Under the pieces are notes generated by a model that was not told the origin of the DNA, did not search any database, and saw only the letters and a program-made list of their open reading frames with translations. From NCBI GenBank assembly GCA_002787815.1, contig PCUY01000016.1, positions 50,001 to 114,000 of the forward strand: a stretch of DNA of 64,000 nt. Reading direction: 5' to 3'. Within the stretch, counting starts at the first letter, position 1. Each line of letters starts with the position of its first letter. Position numbers and translations under genes: made by a program. Shown here piece by piece: positions 50,923 through 61,100 of this stretch. Origin of the DNA: Bacteroidetes bacterium CG12_big_fil_rev_8_21_14_0_65_60_17. Lineage in GTDB: Bacteria; Bacteroidota; Rhodothermia; Rhodothermales; UBA10348.

Positions 50923-51540
50923 TTATTCCGCAGGTGCGAGCAGTGAAGGAATCTTCTCGGACAGGAACGTGCCAAGTTTCGAGCGAACGGCTGCCAGATT
51001 TTTCCGGAAATCCGGATCGTCGATACCCATGCGACCTGCGACAACCTTGATGATGTGGCAGGAAATTCCATGCGTGGCGGCGACGTATGCGACCGGGTAG
51101 CCGGTCATGTCGCTCACGTCGGCAATTCGTTGCCAGTAACTGAGCTCGGAGGCGCCCTCCACAGTGTGGTCCTGCGTGACCAGAATGCCATCCGGAACAT
51201 CCGGAAACAGATGATTGAGCGGCATGCGCGGATACGTTGGAGCAGAGAGCTCGATCCTGTCTCCCTCGAATACCTGCGTGACACTGACCAATTCTCCGAC
51301 CTGAAACTTGTCCGAAAGCCCCGTGCAGGTACCCGCGTGCAGGATGGACGTCAGCTTCTTTTGGCGAAGAAGCCGGTCCGAACGGAGGGTACCCTTTATC
51401 TTGCCAATGCCCAGAATGGAAACGAGAATCTCATTGTCGTTCGCTTGCTCGCCTTCGTTCAGCCCATCAAAACGGCCCCGCTGGTAGGTTGCGAGGAACG
51501 GCTGGGCGTCTTCAAGGGTTGAAAACAGAATGCCGGTCAT
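50923..51540 (-). CDS. MTA/SAH nucleosidase-like protein with altered active site
   Basis: The 205-residue protein (ATG 51540) lines up along its length with nucleoside phosphorylase/MTA-SAH nucleosidases: LGIGKIKGTL (SGIGKVAAAL in E. coli Pfs), SILHAGTCTGL (IINTGSAGGL) and VGELVSVTQV (VGDIVVSDEA). The two catalytic regions differ: MEATA is replaced by SDMTGYPVAY, losing the ribose-binding Glu, and the catalytic Asp of RAISD is replaced in KVVAGRM. It may be a pseudoenzyme or have a different reaction. It is transcribed divergently from metF. Confidence 0.75.
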   Translation of the reverse strand: MTGILFSTLEDAQPFLATYQRGRFDGLNEGEQANDNEILVSILGIGKIKGTLRSDRLLRQKKLTSILHAGTCTGLSDKFQVGELVSVTQVFEGDRIELSAPTYPRMPLNHLFPDVPDGILVTQDHTVEGASELSYWQRIADVSDMTGYPVAYVAATHGISCHIIKVVAGRMGIDDPDFRKNLAAVRSKLGTFLSEKIPSLLAPAE

Positions 51541-51629
51541 ATAGAGGGTACCATGCTGATGTATGATTGGAAGTTTGCCGCAACAGCGGACCAACGTGCC
51601 GTCGTCAAGAAACGAAATCTCTGTCCAGT

Positions 51630-52586
51630 ATGAAAGTTGTAGACCTGCTTATGGGCGCAGATGCGCCACAAATATCGTACGAGATTGTTCCTCCCAAGCG
51701 CGGAAGTTCCGTTTCTGACATTTTCGAGATCGTAGATGGCCTGATACCGTTCGATCCACCATTTATCGACGTCACATCACACTCCGCGCAGGTCTACTAC
51801 GAGGAGCAACCGGACGGCACGTGGCGTCGTCGCATACGGCGCAAACGGCCCGGTACGTTGGGTCTCTGCGCGGCCATCAAGGGGCGCTATGGCGTAGAGA
51901 CGGTTCCCCATCTGCTTTGTGAAGGGTTTACCCGGGAGGAAAGCGAAGATGCTCTCATCGAACTCAACTACCTGGGAATACACAATGTCATGGCGCTGCG
52001 GGGCGACGAAGGCAGGTACCGCAAGCCGGTTACGGGTAGTCGGACACGGAATGAATATGCAGTGGATCTGGTCCGCCAGATCAGCGACATGAACAAGGGC
52101 TTTTACCAGGAAGAGATGGCGGGTGCGGTACGGACCGATTTCTGTATTGGTGTCGCCGGCTATCCGGAGAAGCATTTTGAGGCTCCCAACATGGCGTGGG
52201 ATGTGCAGAACCTCAAGAAGAAGATAAACGCAGGCGCCGACTACGTAGTGTCGCAGATGTTCTTCGACAACCGGGTGTTCCTGGATTATCTGCAGGTATG
52301 CCAACAGGCTGGTATTGACGTACCCATTGTACCGGGGCTGAAAATCCTGACGCGGAAGCGACAGTTGCAGTCACTGCCGTCCACGTTCCACCTGAGCGTA
52401 CCGGAAGAGTTGGCAGCAGAAGTCATGGAAGCCGATGACCGTCACGTACCGGAGATCGGAATCCGGTGGGCACTGAAGCAGTGTGAAGAGTTGCTGGCCG
52501 CAAACGTGCCGTATCTGCATTTCTATATCATTCAGACTCCGGAGTATGTTCAACCTCTGATTGAGCGGCTCCGGAAGATGGCATAA
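51630..52586 (+). CDS. metF: Methylenetetrahydrofolate reductase
   Basis: The 318-residue TIM-barrel flavoprotein reduces 5,10-methylene-THF to 5-methyl-THF, the methyl donor for methionine synthesis. Hallmarks are SYEIVPPKRGSS at the N-terminus (catalytic Glu), DVTSHSAQ, the substrate strand VPHLLCEGFTREE, GIHNVMALRGDEGRY, FCIGVAGYPEKH and ADYVVSQMFFDN. I chose ATG 51630 over the upstream start at 51567. Its last 59 nt overlap, tail to tail, the 3' end of ybeY. Confidence 0.94.
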   Translation: MKVVDLLMGADAPQISYEIVPPKRGSSVSDIFEIVDGLIPFDPPFIDVTSHSAQVYYEEQPDGTWRRRIRRKRPGTLGLCAAIKGRYGVETVPHLLCEGFTREESEDALIELNYLGIHNVMALRGDEGRYRKPVTGSRTRNEYAVDLVRQISDMNKGFYQEEMAGAVRTDFCIGVAGYPEKHFEAPNMAWDVQNLKKKINAGADYVVSQMFFDNRVFLDYLQVCQQAGIDVPIVPGLKILTRKRQLQSLPSTFHLSVPEELAAEVMEADDRHVPEIGIRWALKQCEELLAANVPYLHFYIIQTPEYVQPLIERLRKMA

Positions 52587-53028
52587 CCGGTCGATTACAT
52601 TCAAGGTACCGGTTTTCCAGGCGCGTCATGAAGCGCTGTTCTTCGGCTGTCTGGTCATCCAGCCCGGCCAGATGAAGAACGCCGTGAATCACGTATCGGA
52701 GCACTTCCATTTCATAGGATGTGCCGAACTCCTCGTGTCGCTCGGCAGCGGTCTGTGTATCTACATAGACTTCGCCCTCAAGTCCATTGTCCGACTCTTC
52801 GATGACGAAGGACAGCACGTCCGTATCGTGCTCGTGATTCAGCCACAACCTGTTGAGTTCCGTGACAGTCGCATGGTCGGTCAGAATGATACCGATGTGT
52901 GTCCAGGATACATGCTCTCCGACGAGTACGTCGCGGACAATCCGTTCTACGTGCGCAGTTTGAGGCACGTTGTCGTGAACAGCGCCGTCGAAGACGACGT
53001 CAATGACTCCCTGCTTACCCGAGGTCAC
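52528..53028 (-). CDS. ybeY: Endoribonuclease YbeY (rRNA maturation)
   Basis: The 166-residue metalloprotein acts in 16S rRNA 3' processing and ribosome quality control. Visible family sequence is ELNRLWLNHEHDTDVLSFVI and the metal site HGVLHLAGLDD, in which the first two histidines match HGxLHLxGYDH but the third ligand is Asp, not His. The start at ATG 53028 overlaps the upstream gene by 14 nt, and the 3' end overlaps metF by 59 nt on the other strand. Confidence 0.93.
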   Translation of the reverse strand: MTSGKQGVIDVVFDGAVHDNVPQTAHVERIVRDVLVGEHVSWTHIGIILTDHATVTELNRLWLNHEHDTDVLSFVIEESDNGLEGEVYVDTQTAAERHEEFGTSYEMEVLRYVIHGVLHLAGLDDQTAEEQRFMTRLENRYLECNRPVMPSSGAAQSEVEHTPESE

Positions 53029-53458
53029 CGAACAGATCCTCGGTTACGGAAAGCGCAACGCTGCTCATGATGAGCTCCGGTGGAAGTTGGGTGAAGTCCG
53101 TCGAAAGAAGGGCGGTATTCACGTTCGCATACAGGGAACAGCCGGCTTCCCGTTCGACGACAAGACCATTCGCCGTATCACCACTTCGAGCAACAAAGAT
53201 GACCTCCCCCAGCTCTTTGCTGGCCTTGAATCCTGTACATCCCTGTATCTGGAGGAATGAACTCACGGCGTAGACGCTGACCAGACTTGTGATCTCGCCC
53301 GTTGGCAGACTCATTTCCATGTGGATTTCGAGTGTGATTTTACGGCCGCTTGCTTCGTCAGCAAGTTCATAACGGGCATAGTGGGGACCACGCTTGGCCA
53401 AAACGCCCAATACGTCCTCGACACGCTGGATATCCGATTCTGTGAAAATGTAGGCCAT
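53015..53458 (-). CDS. Hypothetical soluble protein upstream of ybeY
   Basis: Starting at ATG 53458 the product is 147 residues. It begins with a helix (TESDIQRVEDVLGVLAKRG) and continues with alternating strands (YARYELADE, KITLEIHMEM, GEITSLVSVYAV, GEVIFVARSG). No signal peptide or membrane helix is seen and I do not recognise the family. The 14-nt overlap with ybeY implies coupled translation, so a link to RNA or ribosome metabolism is possible but unproven. Confidence 0.75.
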   Translation of the reverse strand: MAYIFTESDIQRVEDVLGVLAKRGPHYARYELADEASGRKITLEIHMEMSLPTGEITSLVSVYAVSSFLQIQGCTGFKASKELGEVIFVARSGDTANGLVVEREAGCSLYANVNTALLSTDFTQLPPELIMSSVALSVTEDLFGDLG

Positions 53459-53599
53459 GACAAGGTGTCCCGGTTGGGAACAGGAGTTGATTATGCCGTA
53501 CCGGAAAGATACCTGCCACCCTCTCAAGTTACAAAAGAGGCGGACCCGTTCGGCCAGTAAAACCGTATGGTACGTTCAATCATCCGGATGTTGCATACC

Positions 53600-54004
53600 A
53601 TGCATGAGAAGTCCATCAAATTCTGGGGCGTGACCGTCGGCATCCTGGGGGCGGTGTCCGTCGCCCTGGGCGCGTTTGCAGCCCATACGCTGAGGGATCT
53701 GGTTGAGCCGTCCCGGCTGGCCACGTTTCAAACCGGCGTGTCGTACATGCAGTTTCATGTGGCCGGAATCGCCGCCATAGTGCTGCTCATGCTGTATGCC
53801 GGCCCGGTGCCGTGGCTACGCCGCGCTGCTGCTTTTCAAGCGGTTGGAATCGTGCTTTTTACCGGTAGCCTGACCACGCTCACCGTAACCGGCGCCACGT
53901 GGCTTGGTGCCGTGGCACCCATCGGTGGCGTGGCTTTCATTGCAGGCTGGCTGTCAGTGGCCGTGTTCTTCAGCCAATCTCATCTTCTTCGAAAAGAAGT
54001 GTGA
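53600..54004 (+). CDS. DUF423 family membrane protein
   Basis: The 134-residue protein has four membrane helices and the DUF423 pattern: FWGVTVGILGAVSVALGAFA, AHTLRDLVEPSRLATFQTGV, YMQFHVAGI and GAVAPIGGVAFIAGWL. This small family (E. coli YgdD) is widespread but has no established function. ATG 53600 is preferred over 53567. The last 35 nt overlap the convergent gene at 53970-54344. Confidence 0.9.
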   Translation: MHEKSIKFWGVTVGILGAVSVALGAFAAHTLRDLVEPSRLATFQTGVSYMQFHVAGIAAIVLLMLYAGPVPWLRRAAAFQAVGIVLFTGSLTTLTVTGATWLGAVAPIGGVAFIAGWLSVAVFFSQSHLLRKEV

Positions 54005-54344
54005 TGCTTGGAAGCAGGTTGTGCTCTTCTGCAAGGTCCAGCAGGACCTTGGAGATTTCGTCTACATGGTCGTACGTTCCCACTTCCCGACTATCGACAG
54101 CGAGTGCATAACCGATATCGTCGTTCGTTCCTGGTTCGTATTCCTCCCACTCGGTTGCTTCCTCAAGTACAAAGAGTCCGTCTTCAGGAGCAAATGAGGC
54201 GACGTATTTTTCCCGCCCAGCTGTTTCGTCGACCAGGCTCAGATTGCCGAGGGCGTCGTATTCTTCATCGTAGAAAAGCGTCTCGGCAATGAGGCGCATC
54301 GTGAAGGTATTGAGGTTGAACGTGGGCATGGGTGGTGCTGTCAT
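53970..54344 (-). CDS. Small acidic protein of unknown function
   Basis: The 124-residue protein is strongly acidic, with no signal peptide or membrane helix. Runs such as LFYDEEYDALGNLSLVDE and ATEWEEYEPGTNDDIGYAL look like a compact alpha/beta domain; the last helix (YDHVDEISKVLLDLAEEHN) is clear. Its ATG overlaps the lipB stop as ATGA, so it is translationally coupled to lipB. No family is recognised. Confidence 0.7.
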   Translation of the reverse strand: MTAPPMPTFNLNTFTMRLIAETLFYDEEYDALGNLSLVDETAGREKYVASFAPEDGLFVLEEATEWEEYEPGTNDDIGYALAVDSREVGTYDHVDEISKVLLDLAEEHNLLPSITLLFEEDEIG

Positions 54345-55105
54345 GAAGTGGGACTGCCATCAAGATACGCCGAAAGGTAGGACTGCGCATTCAAACCATC
54401 GAGAATGTGCACCTCGGCAGCAAAAACGCGCGCCATATGCCGTGCTACCATGTCCATCACGCGTTCCATCGACACATCGGGTAGCACGCCCTCCTGGACG
54501 AGCGAAGTCACACCGCGGTCCGCAATACCACAGGGAACAATCATGTCGAAATGCCGGGGATCTGTATCCACGTTCAGGGCGAAGCCGTGCATGGTCACCC
54601 ACCGGCTGCACCGGATCCCCATGGCGCAGATTTTTCTTTCCTGTCCAGGTGGGGTCTTGACCCATACGCCGGTCAGCCCTTCCATACGGCCGGTTGCGAG
54701 TCCGAATTCCCTGCAGACACCGATGATGACTTCCTCGAGATCCCTCAGGTAGCGGTGGATATCCGTGTAGAAACAGTCCAGGTCCAGAATGGGATACCCT
54801 ACGAGTTGTCCCGGACCGTGGTACGTAATATCGCCACCGCGATCAATCTGCACAAACTCCGCACCCGCAGACGCCAGCTCGGAATCTGTAGCCAGCAGGT
54901 TGGCCCGGTCGCCACTTTTACCCAGCGTGAACACGGGAGGATGCTCAAGCAACAGCAGTACATGATCGAGCCGCTCCGGGTTCGGACTGCGTTTGTTCGC
55001 CACGAGCCGTGCCTGCAATCGCTTCTGCAGATTCCAGGCGTCGGAGTAGGCCGTTGGGCCCAACCGGCAAACGGCAATCCTGTTCAAGGCGTCGGGCTGT
55101 GTCAT
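54341..55105 (-). CDS. lipB: Lipoyl(octanoyl) transferase
   Basis: The 254-residue enzyme transfers octanoate from octanoyl-ACP to lipoyl domains of keto-acid dehydrogenases. Motifs are LLLEHPPVFTLGKSG, the RGGDITYHGPGQLVGYPI block, GVWV and the catalytic-Lys/Cys region RKICAMGIRCSRWVTMHGFA, then FALNVDTDP. The start is ATG 55105 or GTG 55123; the longer form lies 2 nt after sprA. It is the middle gene of the run sprA-lipB-acidic protein. Confidence 0.95.
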   Translation of the reverse strand: MTQPDALNRIAVCRLGPTAYSDAWNLQKRLQARLVANKRSPNPERLDHVLLLLEHPPVFTLGKSGDRANLLATDSELASAGAEFVQIDRGGDITYHGPGQLVGYPILDLDCFYTDIHRYLRDLEEVIIGVCREFGLATGRMEGLTGVWVKTPPGQERKICAMGIRCSRWVTMHGFALNVDTDPRHFDMIVPCGIADRGVTSLVQEGVLPDVSMERVMDMVARHMARVFAAEVHILDGLNAQSYLSAYLDGSPTS

Positions 55106-55125
55106 GGGGTCAATTGGCCGCACTT

Positions 55126-58100
55126 CTAATTGGAAATACTTACTCGGATATTGAACGCGCCATTGATGTTGACAGATGACGGCTGTCTGGAGTCCTCGGA
55201 GTCAAACTTTTCGTATTTGAGAGTGAAGTCAGCAGAGACCCTGTTGGAAAACTGATACGCGAGTTTTGGCGTCACGGACGTACGCGTGTGGGCCGTTACC
55301 AGTGAAATATTGTCTCCTTGGAGGGCATCGGACGGCACAAAGTCAGGATCACCCAAGGCCTGTTCGAGCGCCCTGCGAAGCCGCAGCCGTTCATCCGACG
55401 TATTGCTTCTCGATAGGGTCAGATTGAATGAGAGCCGGTTTTCAAGACGTTTTCCGCTCATGAAGGGAAGCTTCAATCCGGTTTTTTGATAACCGAAGGT
55501 CATACTGACCTCGTTGGTCCGGCTTTCGCTCACCTCGAAATTGGCGGTTGACAGGGAAAACGCATTGCTTTTATTCCAGTTGATGGTAGTCTGGATCTGG
55601 CGCTTCCAGGACAGGTCCAACCCGACCATGGGCGAGAAGCGCTCATTGACGCGGATATTCCCTGCCTGGAATGGCTCTATACGCGATTGGATACGGCGGC
55701 CGCCGAGATCGACCGTGTTCAGCGTGTCGTTACTGGTAAACGACGTGTTCGTACGGAAATCAGACGAGTAGTCTGCACTGTATCCGTGACGCACAGAGGC
55801 ATTCTGAACAAGGCGTCGCAGCACGGGAAACTTACCCAGCCCGGAGTAGGAGACCGTCCAACTGGGTCTGGGGAACGGGACCAGGTTTTTGTTATCGACC
55901 GTACCCTGGTTACGGATGTAGGCCGTACGGAAATCCTGTACGACCGATGAGTTGGTCAGTACAACACGTCCGTCTCCGTTGGCATCGGGCACAATGACTG
56001 GGTCGTCTTCCCCTGTGGCAGCGAGATCCTCTGAGAATGCTCGCAACTGCGCATTGAACAGGTCGAGATAGTCCGATCCGAAGGCCCAGACAGATGCCTT
56101 GTTCGTTCCCTGTTCTGTGAGCGTCGTATCTACCCCGAGAAAAGCCTGCGTGGCGTTGTCAATCTGCGGCTGGAAAGTGAATGTTTTCCCGTTCTGGAAT
56201 TCAAGATTCCAGTTGAGGTTGATGGTAAGGGCCTGGGATGGGTTCAATGTCGTTCTGCCCTGGAACCGGTCGTTGTCTGTCAACTGGTCCGATACCTGCA
56301 GCGAGGGGTCTATGAGTCGTTGCGAAATGTCAATTTGACGATCGAGTCCGAAACGGTAACCAAGCGATGGCCCGTTGCCCCGAAGAGCGTCAAAAAAGCC
56401 GTATTTCGCCGATACGTCGACCACATTACCGTTCTCATCGAGGACAGGCGTGCCTACGTTGGACGACTGGGACGACCTCGTACCGGTGTAGGAAATGTTG
56501 AAATCCCGAACGCCTGTGACAGCGAGCACGGTCCGTCGCCCGACGGATTTTACACGATCGCCAACGCCGAGATCGTCTTCATCGTCCTTGAGGGCGTTCT
56601 GACGCTGTGCCGACGTCTCCTCGTCTTCTTCTCCGGCATGGTTGCTGCGAGCACGCTCCTGCTCTTTTCGTCTCCTTTGTGCCTGGCGGGCGCTTACATA
56701 TTTCTTTTGGGCATTCTCCAGTTCTTCGTAGTAGGAAATTTTGCGGAAGAGCTCCTGGAATCGGATGGAAACGCCGCTGCGGGCCGTCACGGAATTCCGG
56801 ATGGATGCGCCGGTATTGCGCCCAACGGCGCCATTCTGCCAATCATATTGAGCGCCATAACTGATGTCCTGCAGTTGGAGCCAGTTCAGAAACCGGATGC
56901 GTTGAAGGCGCGGTCGAAAGCTGGCCGTGACCTGCTGGCTGTGGCGCTCGGTGCGGGGTGAGGCGGAGCCGCCCAGGAAGTCGCCGATGACGCTTGTACC
57001 ATTTACGACGTCAAGACGGGTGGTTTCAAAGGCGGATTGTGCCTGCGTGGAATCGATCAGGCCAGATGCCAATGCATCTTCAATGCTTACGCCGCGAAAG
57101 GTTGTATCTGAGAGGACCACACTGAACGTGGTGTCCACACCTGCCGCATTCAGGTTCTGGTTTGTCGATTGGTCGAACGAGAAATTCAGGAACGTGAATG
57201 GGTTGTACTGGAAGCCAAAGTCCCGTTTCGTCGTGAAAGTATGGTTCTCCCGGGTTGGGAATCGAACATCAAGCGGGGTACTGACTGTATCGGTGGGCGA
57301 CACTCTGGGCCGTTCCCGACTCTGGGTGAATGAACGCGAAAACGACGCCGATGTCGTGATGTTGGACGGCATGTAGTTCAGGTTCAGGTCTCCGAGCAGT
57401 CCAAGGACAGGTACGGGATCGAGGAAGAAAAGCGGACGAACCGTTTTCACCTTTCGGGTTGAGAATCGGTAGGACGTAGTCTGGGACCACCTCCATGAGT
57501 CGTTCAGGGACTGGGTCGGGCTGCGGCCGTCCGAACGGGCCTGTGACAGCGAGAGCGTAACCCCGTCCATGGTATTTCGGAGCAGGCGCGAGCGCGAGTT
57601 TGTCTTGCTGAGGCGGGTTGAAAGCGATCGGTTGAAGGTGTGTGTCTGGGCGGACTCGAGTGCATTCTGTTTGAGGTCATTGCGCTCCTCGGGTGTGAGA
57701 TCCTCCCGTCCATCTATCTGACTCAGGATTTCATCGAGCCGCACATCGCCCCGTGTCGGCGAAAATCGGGGTGTGGCCGTGTTGGACTGGACCTGGATGT
57801 TCACGGGCAGTCGCCATCCGTAGCGGTCCGGAATGAGTTTGTTGGCATTGAGCTCCGTCGTGACGCTCCAGTTGTCCACGTCTGTCTGGTCGCGTTCTCC
57901 GAGGCTGGAGGAGAGACTGCCGAAGCCGTCGGTCTGACGGTTGATATTGGCTTTCACGCGGCCCACATCGGCAAGTTTTATATCGGCAGTTGCCAGGCCG
58001 GCCCACCCGTTTGTTTCGTCATACCCAGCCACGCGCAGCTCATTGACCCAGATGGTGATGTCCTGCAGGATGTCTTCGAAGGCCGTGCTCGTGGAATCGG

Positions 58101-61100
58101 CCGGATTTCGGATACCGATGACAATCGTATTTACCTTGCCCAGCGATGGTGTGCCCTTTATTCCCAGACGCGTTCCTGGAGGGGCAAAAAGCGAGGCATC
58201 GGGCACAGCACTCGAGCGCAGCGTATCGCCGAGTGCGTTGTAAAAAACACTGTCGAGGGGGAAAGCGGCGTCGTCCCGTGCCACTTTCAGTTGGTTCAAG
58301 GCGCCAAGTTCGATATTCATGGATCCGAGATCCTGGATCATGCCCTGGAAGTCCGTGCTGGTCTGCCATAGGACTTCCGGTGAGCCTGCTGTTTCCGAAC
58401 TGGGGGTCAGCGGCTGCTCGTATTCGTAATAGTCATTGGACTCGTTGGCACCGATTCGAACAAAGAGTCGGGCCTTGGAACGGGCCTCCTCAACCGGAAG
58501 CGTGGCCAGTTCCCGGCCATCGGCCAATATGCCATGTGCATGCACGAACATGCGCAGGTTCGAATACTTGAGCAGGTCGAGGTTATTGGCTTGCGTCTTG
58601 AAAATCCCTCGCTGCGAACCGGGAAGCAGATTTTCAACCCGAAGGACAAGCGATTGCTCGCGCGCGTTCTGTGCCAGGCCCGATGCCAGACGGGACTGGC
58701 TTACGACAGCGCCAAGGGGGGGCGCGTAGATGTCTGCATTTTCCTCGTTGTTGATGCTGGACACCGTGAGGCGTGTCTCACTGAACGTGGTGTCGAAGGG
58801 CGTGTCATGCTCGAGTGTAATCCGGTCCGACTTCTGCCATTGGCTTCCAACGAGTTCGAGTGACGCCAAGCGCAACGTGATCGGGACCTCGTGGCCCGTA
58901 GTCCAGATCCGGATGGATTCCATTTTAGTGAAATCCTGGATATCACCCACGCGTCGCGTGAACTGCTGCACGGGAATGCGGACCTGAAACCAGCCTGTGC
59001 TGCCCCCGTCCTCACCTTTGATCTCGCCGACCACAAAATCGTCAACCTGGGCGGGGACGGCAAGGGAATCCAGAGCGCGTCGACTGAGGGGGATTTCATA
59101 CTGAAAGTAACTGTTTTCCGTATCGACGGTGGAGTTTCTGTTCAGGTCTTCCGAATCCGGGAAGCGGGAGTTTCCCCGGCGGACAGAGGTGTTTGTCGCC
59201 AACTTGTTCTGCGTTTCGAAGGCATTCAGTTCATGGCCCGAGAAATAGCGTGTGAAGCGCTGCTGGAACGTGGCCCGGTCGGGGAAAAACTCGGGATTGT
59301 CGAAATACTGGGAATTACCAAAATAATGGTAATCGTCGCCGGACGGGTCGGCGAATGCCCGTGCCACCTCGGCACGGTAGCGGGGATCCGGATCATTCTG
59401 GTCAAGTGATTCCAGAAAGTCCGAAAAGTGCACCTGCTCCGTGGCGAAATCCGGATAGTCCGCGGCATTCACCGAAGACAGACCATCAAGACCAAGGTCC
59501 TCCGTCCGATTCGTTCCGTCGTCGAGGTCGACCACGTTGTTCTGTGTCCCGGTCGGTGAGCGCCCCCACTCCTGGAATCCAGCCTCGGAAATATTGGATG
59601 TGGACAGGCCGTCCTCATTGTTGAGCCGGCCGTCCGGCAGTACATCCTCTGAAATCGTGCCGAGGTCCAGATACAATTTCGCATCCCTTCCCGGATCGTT
59701 CGACGTGTTTTCCGGAAATGCCTGGAAAATGAACTCCACGAAGTCAATGTTCTTCAGGCTGAAATCGGTGAATCCGTCTGGCAGACGTTGGACCATACCG
59801 CCCCACGTATCCTTCGGGTTGTCCAGGAAGCGGCGAAGTTCCTGTGTGTAATTGTAGGGACCACGCATGTGCGGGTTGAAGTAGAGGTCGAATGTCTCCA
59901 GGGTCGGGTCGATTTCAGCCCTGGTGTCCCTGTTCGGAAACACTTCATCTATCCTGAAAATCCGTATAGCGTCAACGTTTTGAGCTATTGCAGGTACTTC
60001 CCGGAGAATGTTCGCGTTGACACGGTACCAACCGAACGCTCCCCGCCATGCGGTTCGCAATGAGTCGTTCAGGGAACTTCGTGTGATCCCGAAACGGTCA
60101 ATGACCCCGATGGAGTCGGGGGCGCTGGCCAGCGACCATGAACCTGGTTGTGTAAGCGGGAACGTATTTTCGAAGCCTTCGAAATCATCGATATAGGACG
60201 TGCCGTTGAGCTCGTCACGGGCGAAATCCCGACCTTGGCCTCGCAGGTTGTCCCGGGTCCGGCTGAAGGCAACCGTCTCAGTATGATTGGGTCGAAGTTG
60301 CGCGAATTCTCCGGACAGTTGTATAGAGGAGGGTTCGCGGGTCTGGAGAAGCGGAATGCGGTCAATGGTCTGCGTCATCCAGCGTGGCTCAAGACGGATG
60401 GCACCGTCAACGCCCCAGATGGTATTGGAAATGGGCTCTTCTCCAATCCTGAATTTGTCGATGGGAGATTTCTCCTTCAAGCTCATGACCGTAGAGCCCA
60501 GCGAGAGCTTTTCACTGCGCTCATATTCGGCTCTGAGTCCCAGCAGGGTTTTCTTCTGGACGTTGAAAAAGGAATTCTGTTCGAACTCGATATTGATATC
60601 CCGCCCGGCCGTGAGAAACGCCGGGTTCACGATCTGAACCGATCCCGTTCCGGAGTAGTCGGCAACGAAATCTGTGCCTTCTGCCAGCGGCGTGCCACCG
60701 CTTGTGACACGGATGGAGCCCGGCACCACCCCGGAAAAAGCCCGAAGATCATAGAATGCCTTGACTGAACCCTTGTAGGAGCCCCGGATGGCGTACACAT
60801 TATGTTGCGTATCGCGCAGGGCATTTGCTTTTTTCTGGGTATACAGATTGTCGTAGGCCAGCAGGTCAGACACCTGCTGTTTGGCTTCAGGCGACCCGGG
60901 ACCAGCCTGAATAACCTGATCAATGCGCCCGGCAAACGGTTCAAGGAATGGAAAAATGAGGCGCCCCTCTCCCGGCAGAATCGTATAGTTGACCAGGAAG
61001 TCGAATTGGTCATCCGGTGAGAGTGCGGCGTTTTCGTTTACCCGGTCAAGACCCATGATCTGGAGTGCCGTCTGGGTTCCACCAGCCCCGGGTAATGTTT

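Noticed and set aside
50738..51100. 120-residue plus-strand frame across the end of the oxidase operon
   Set aside because: It overlaps the nucleosidase-like gene and the better small ORF in another frame, and has no hydrophobic or family pattern.
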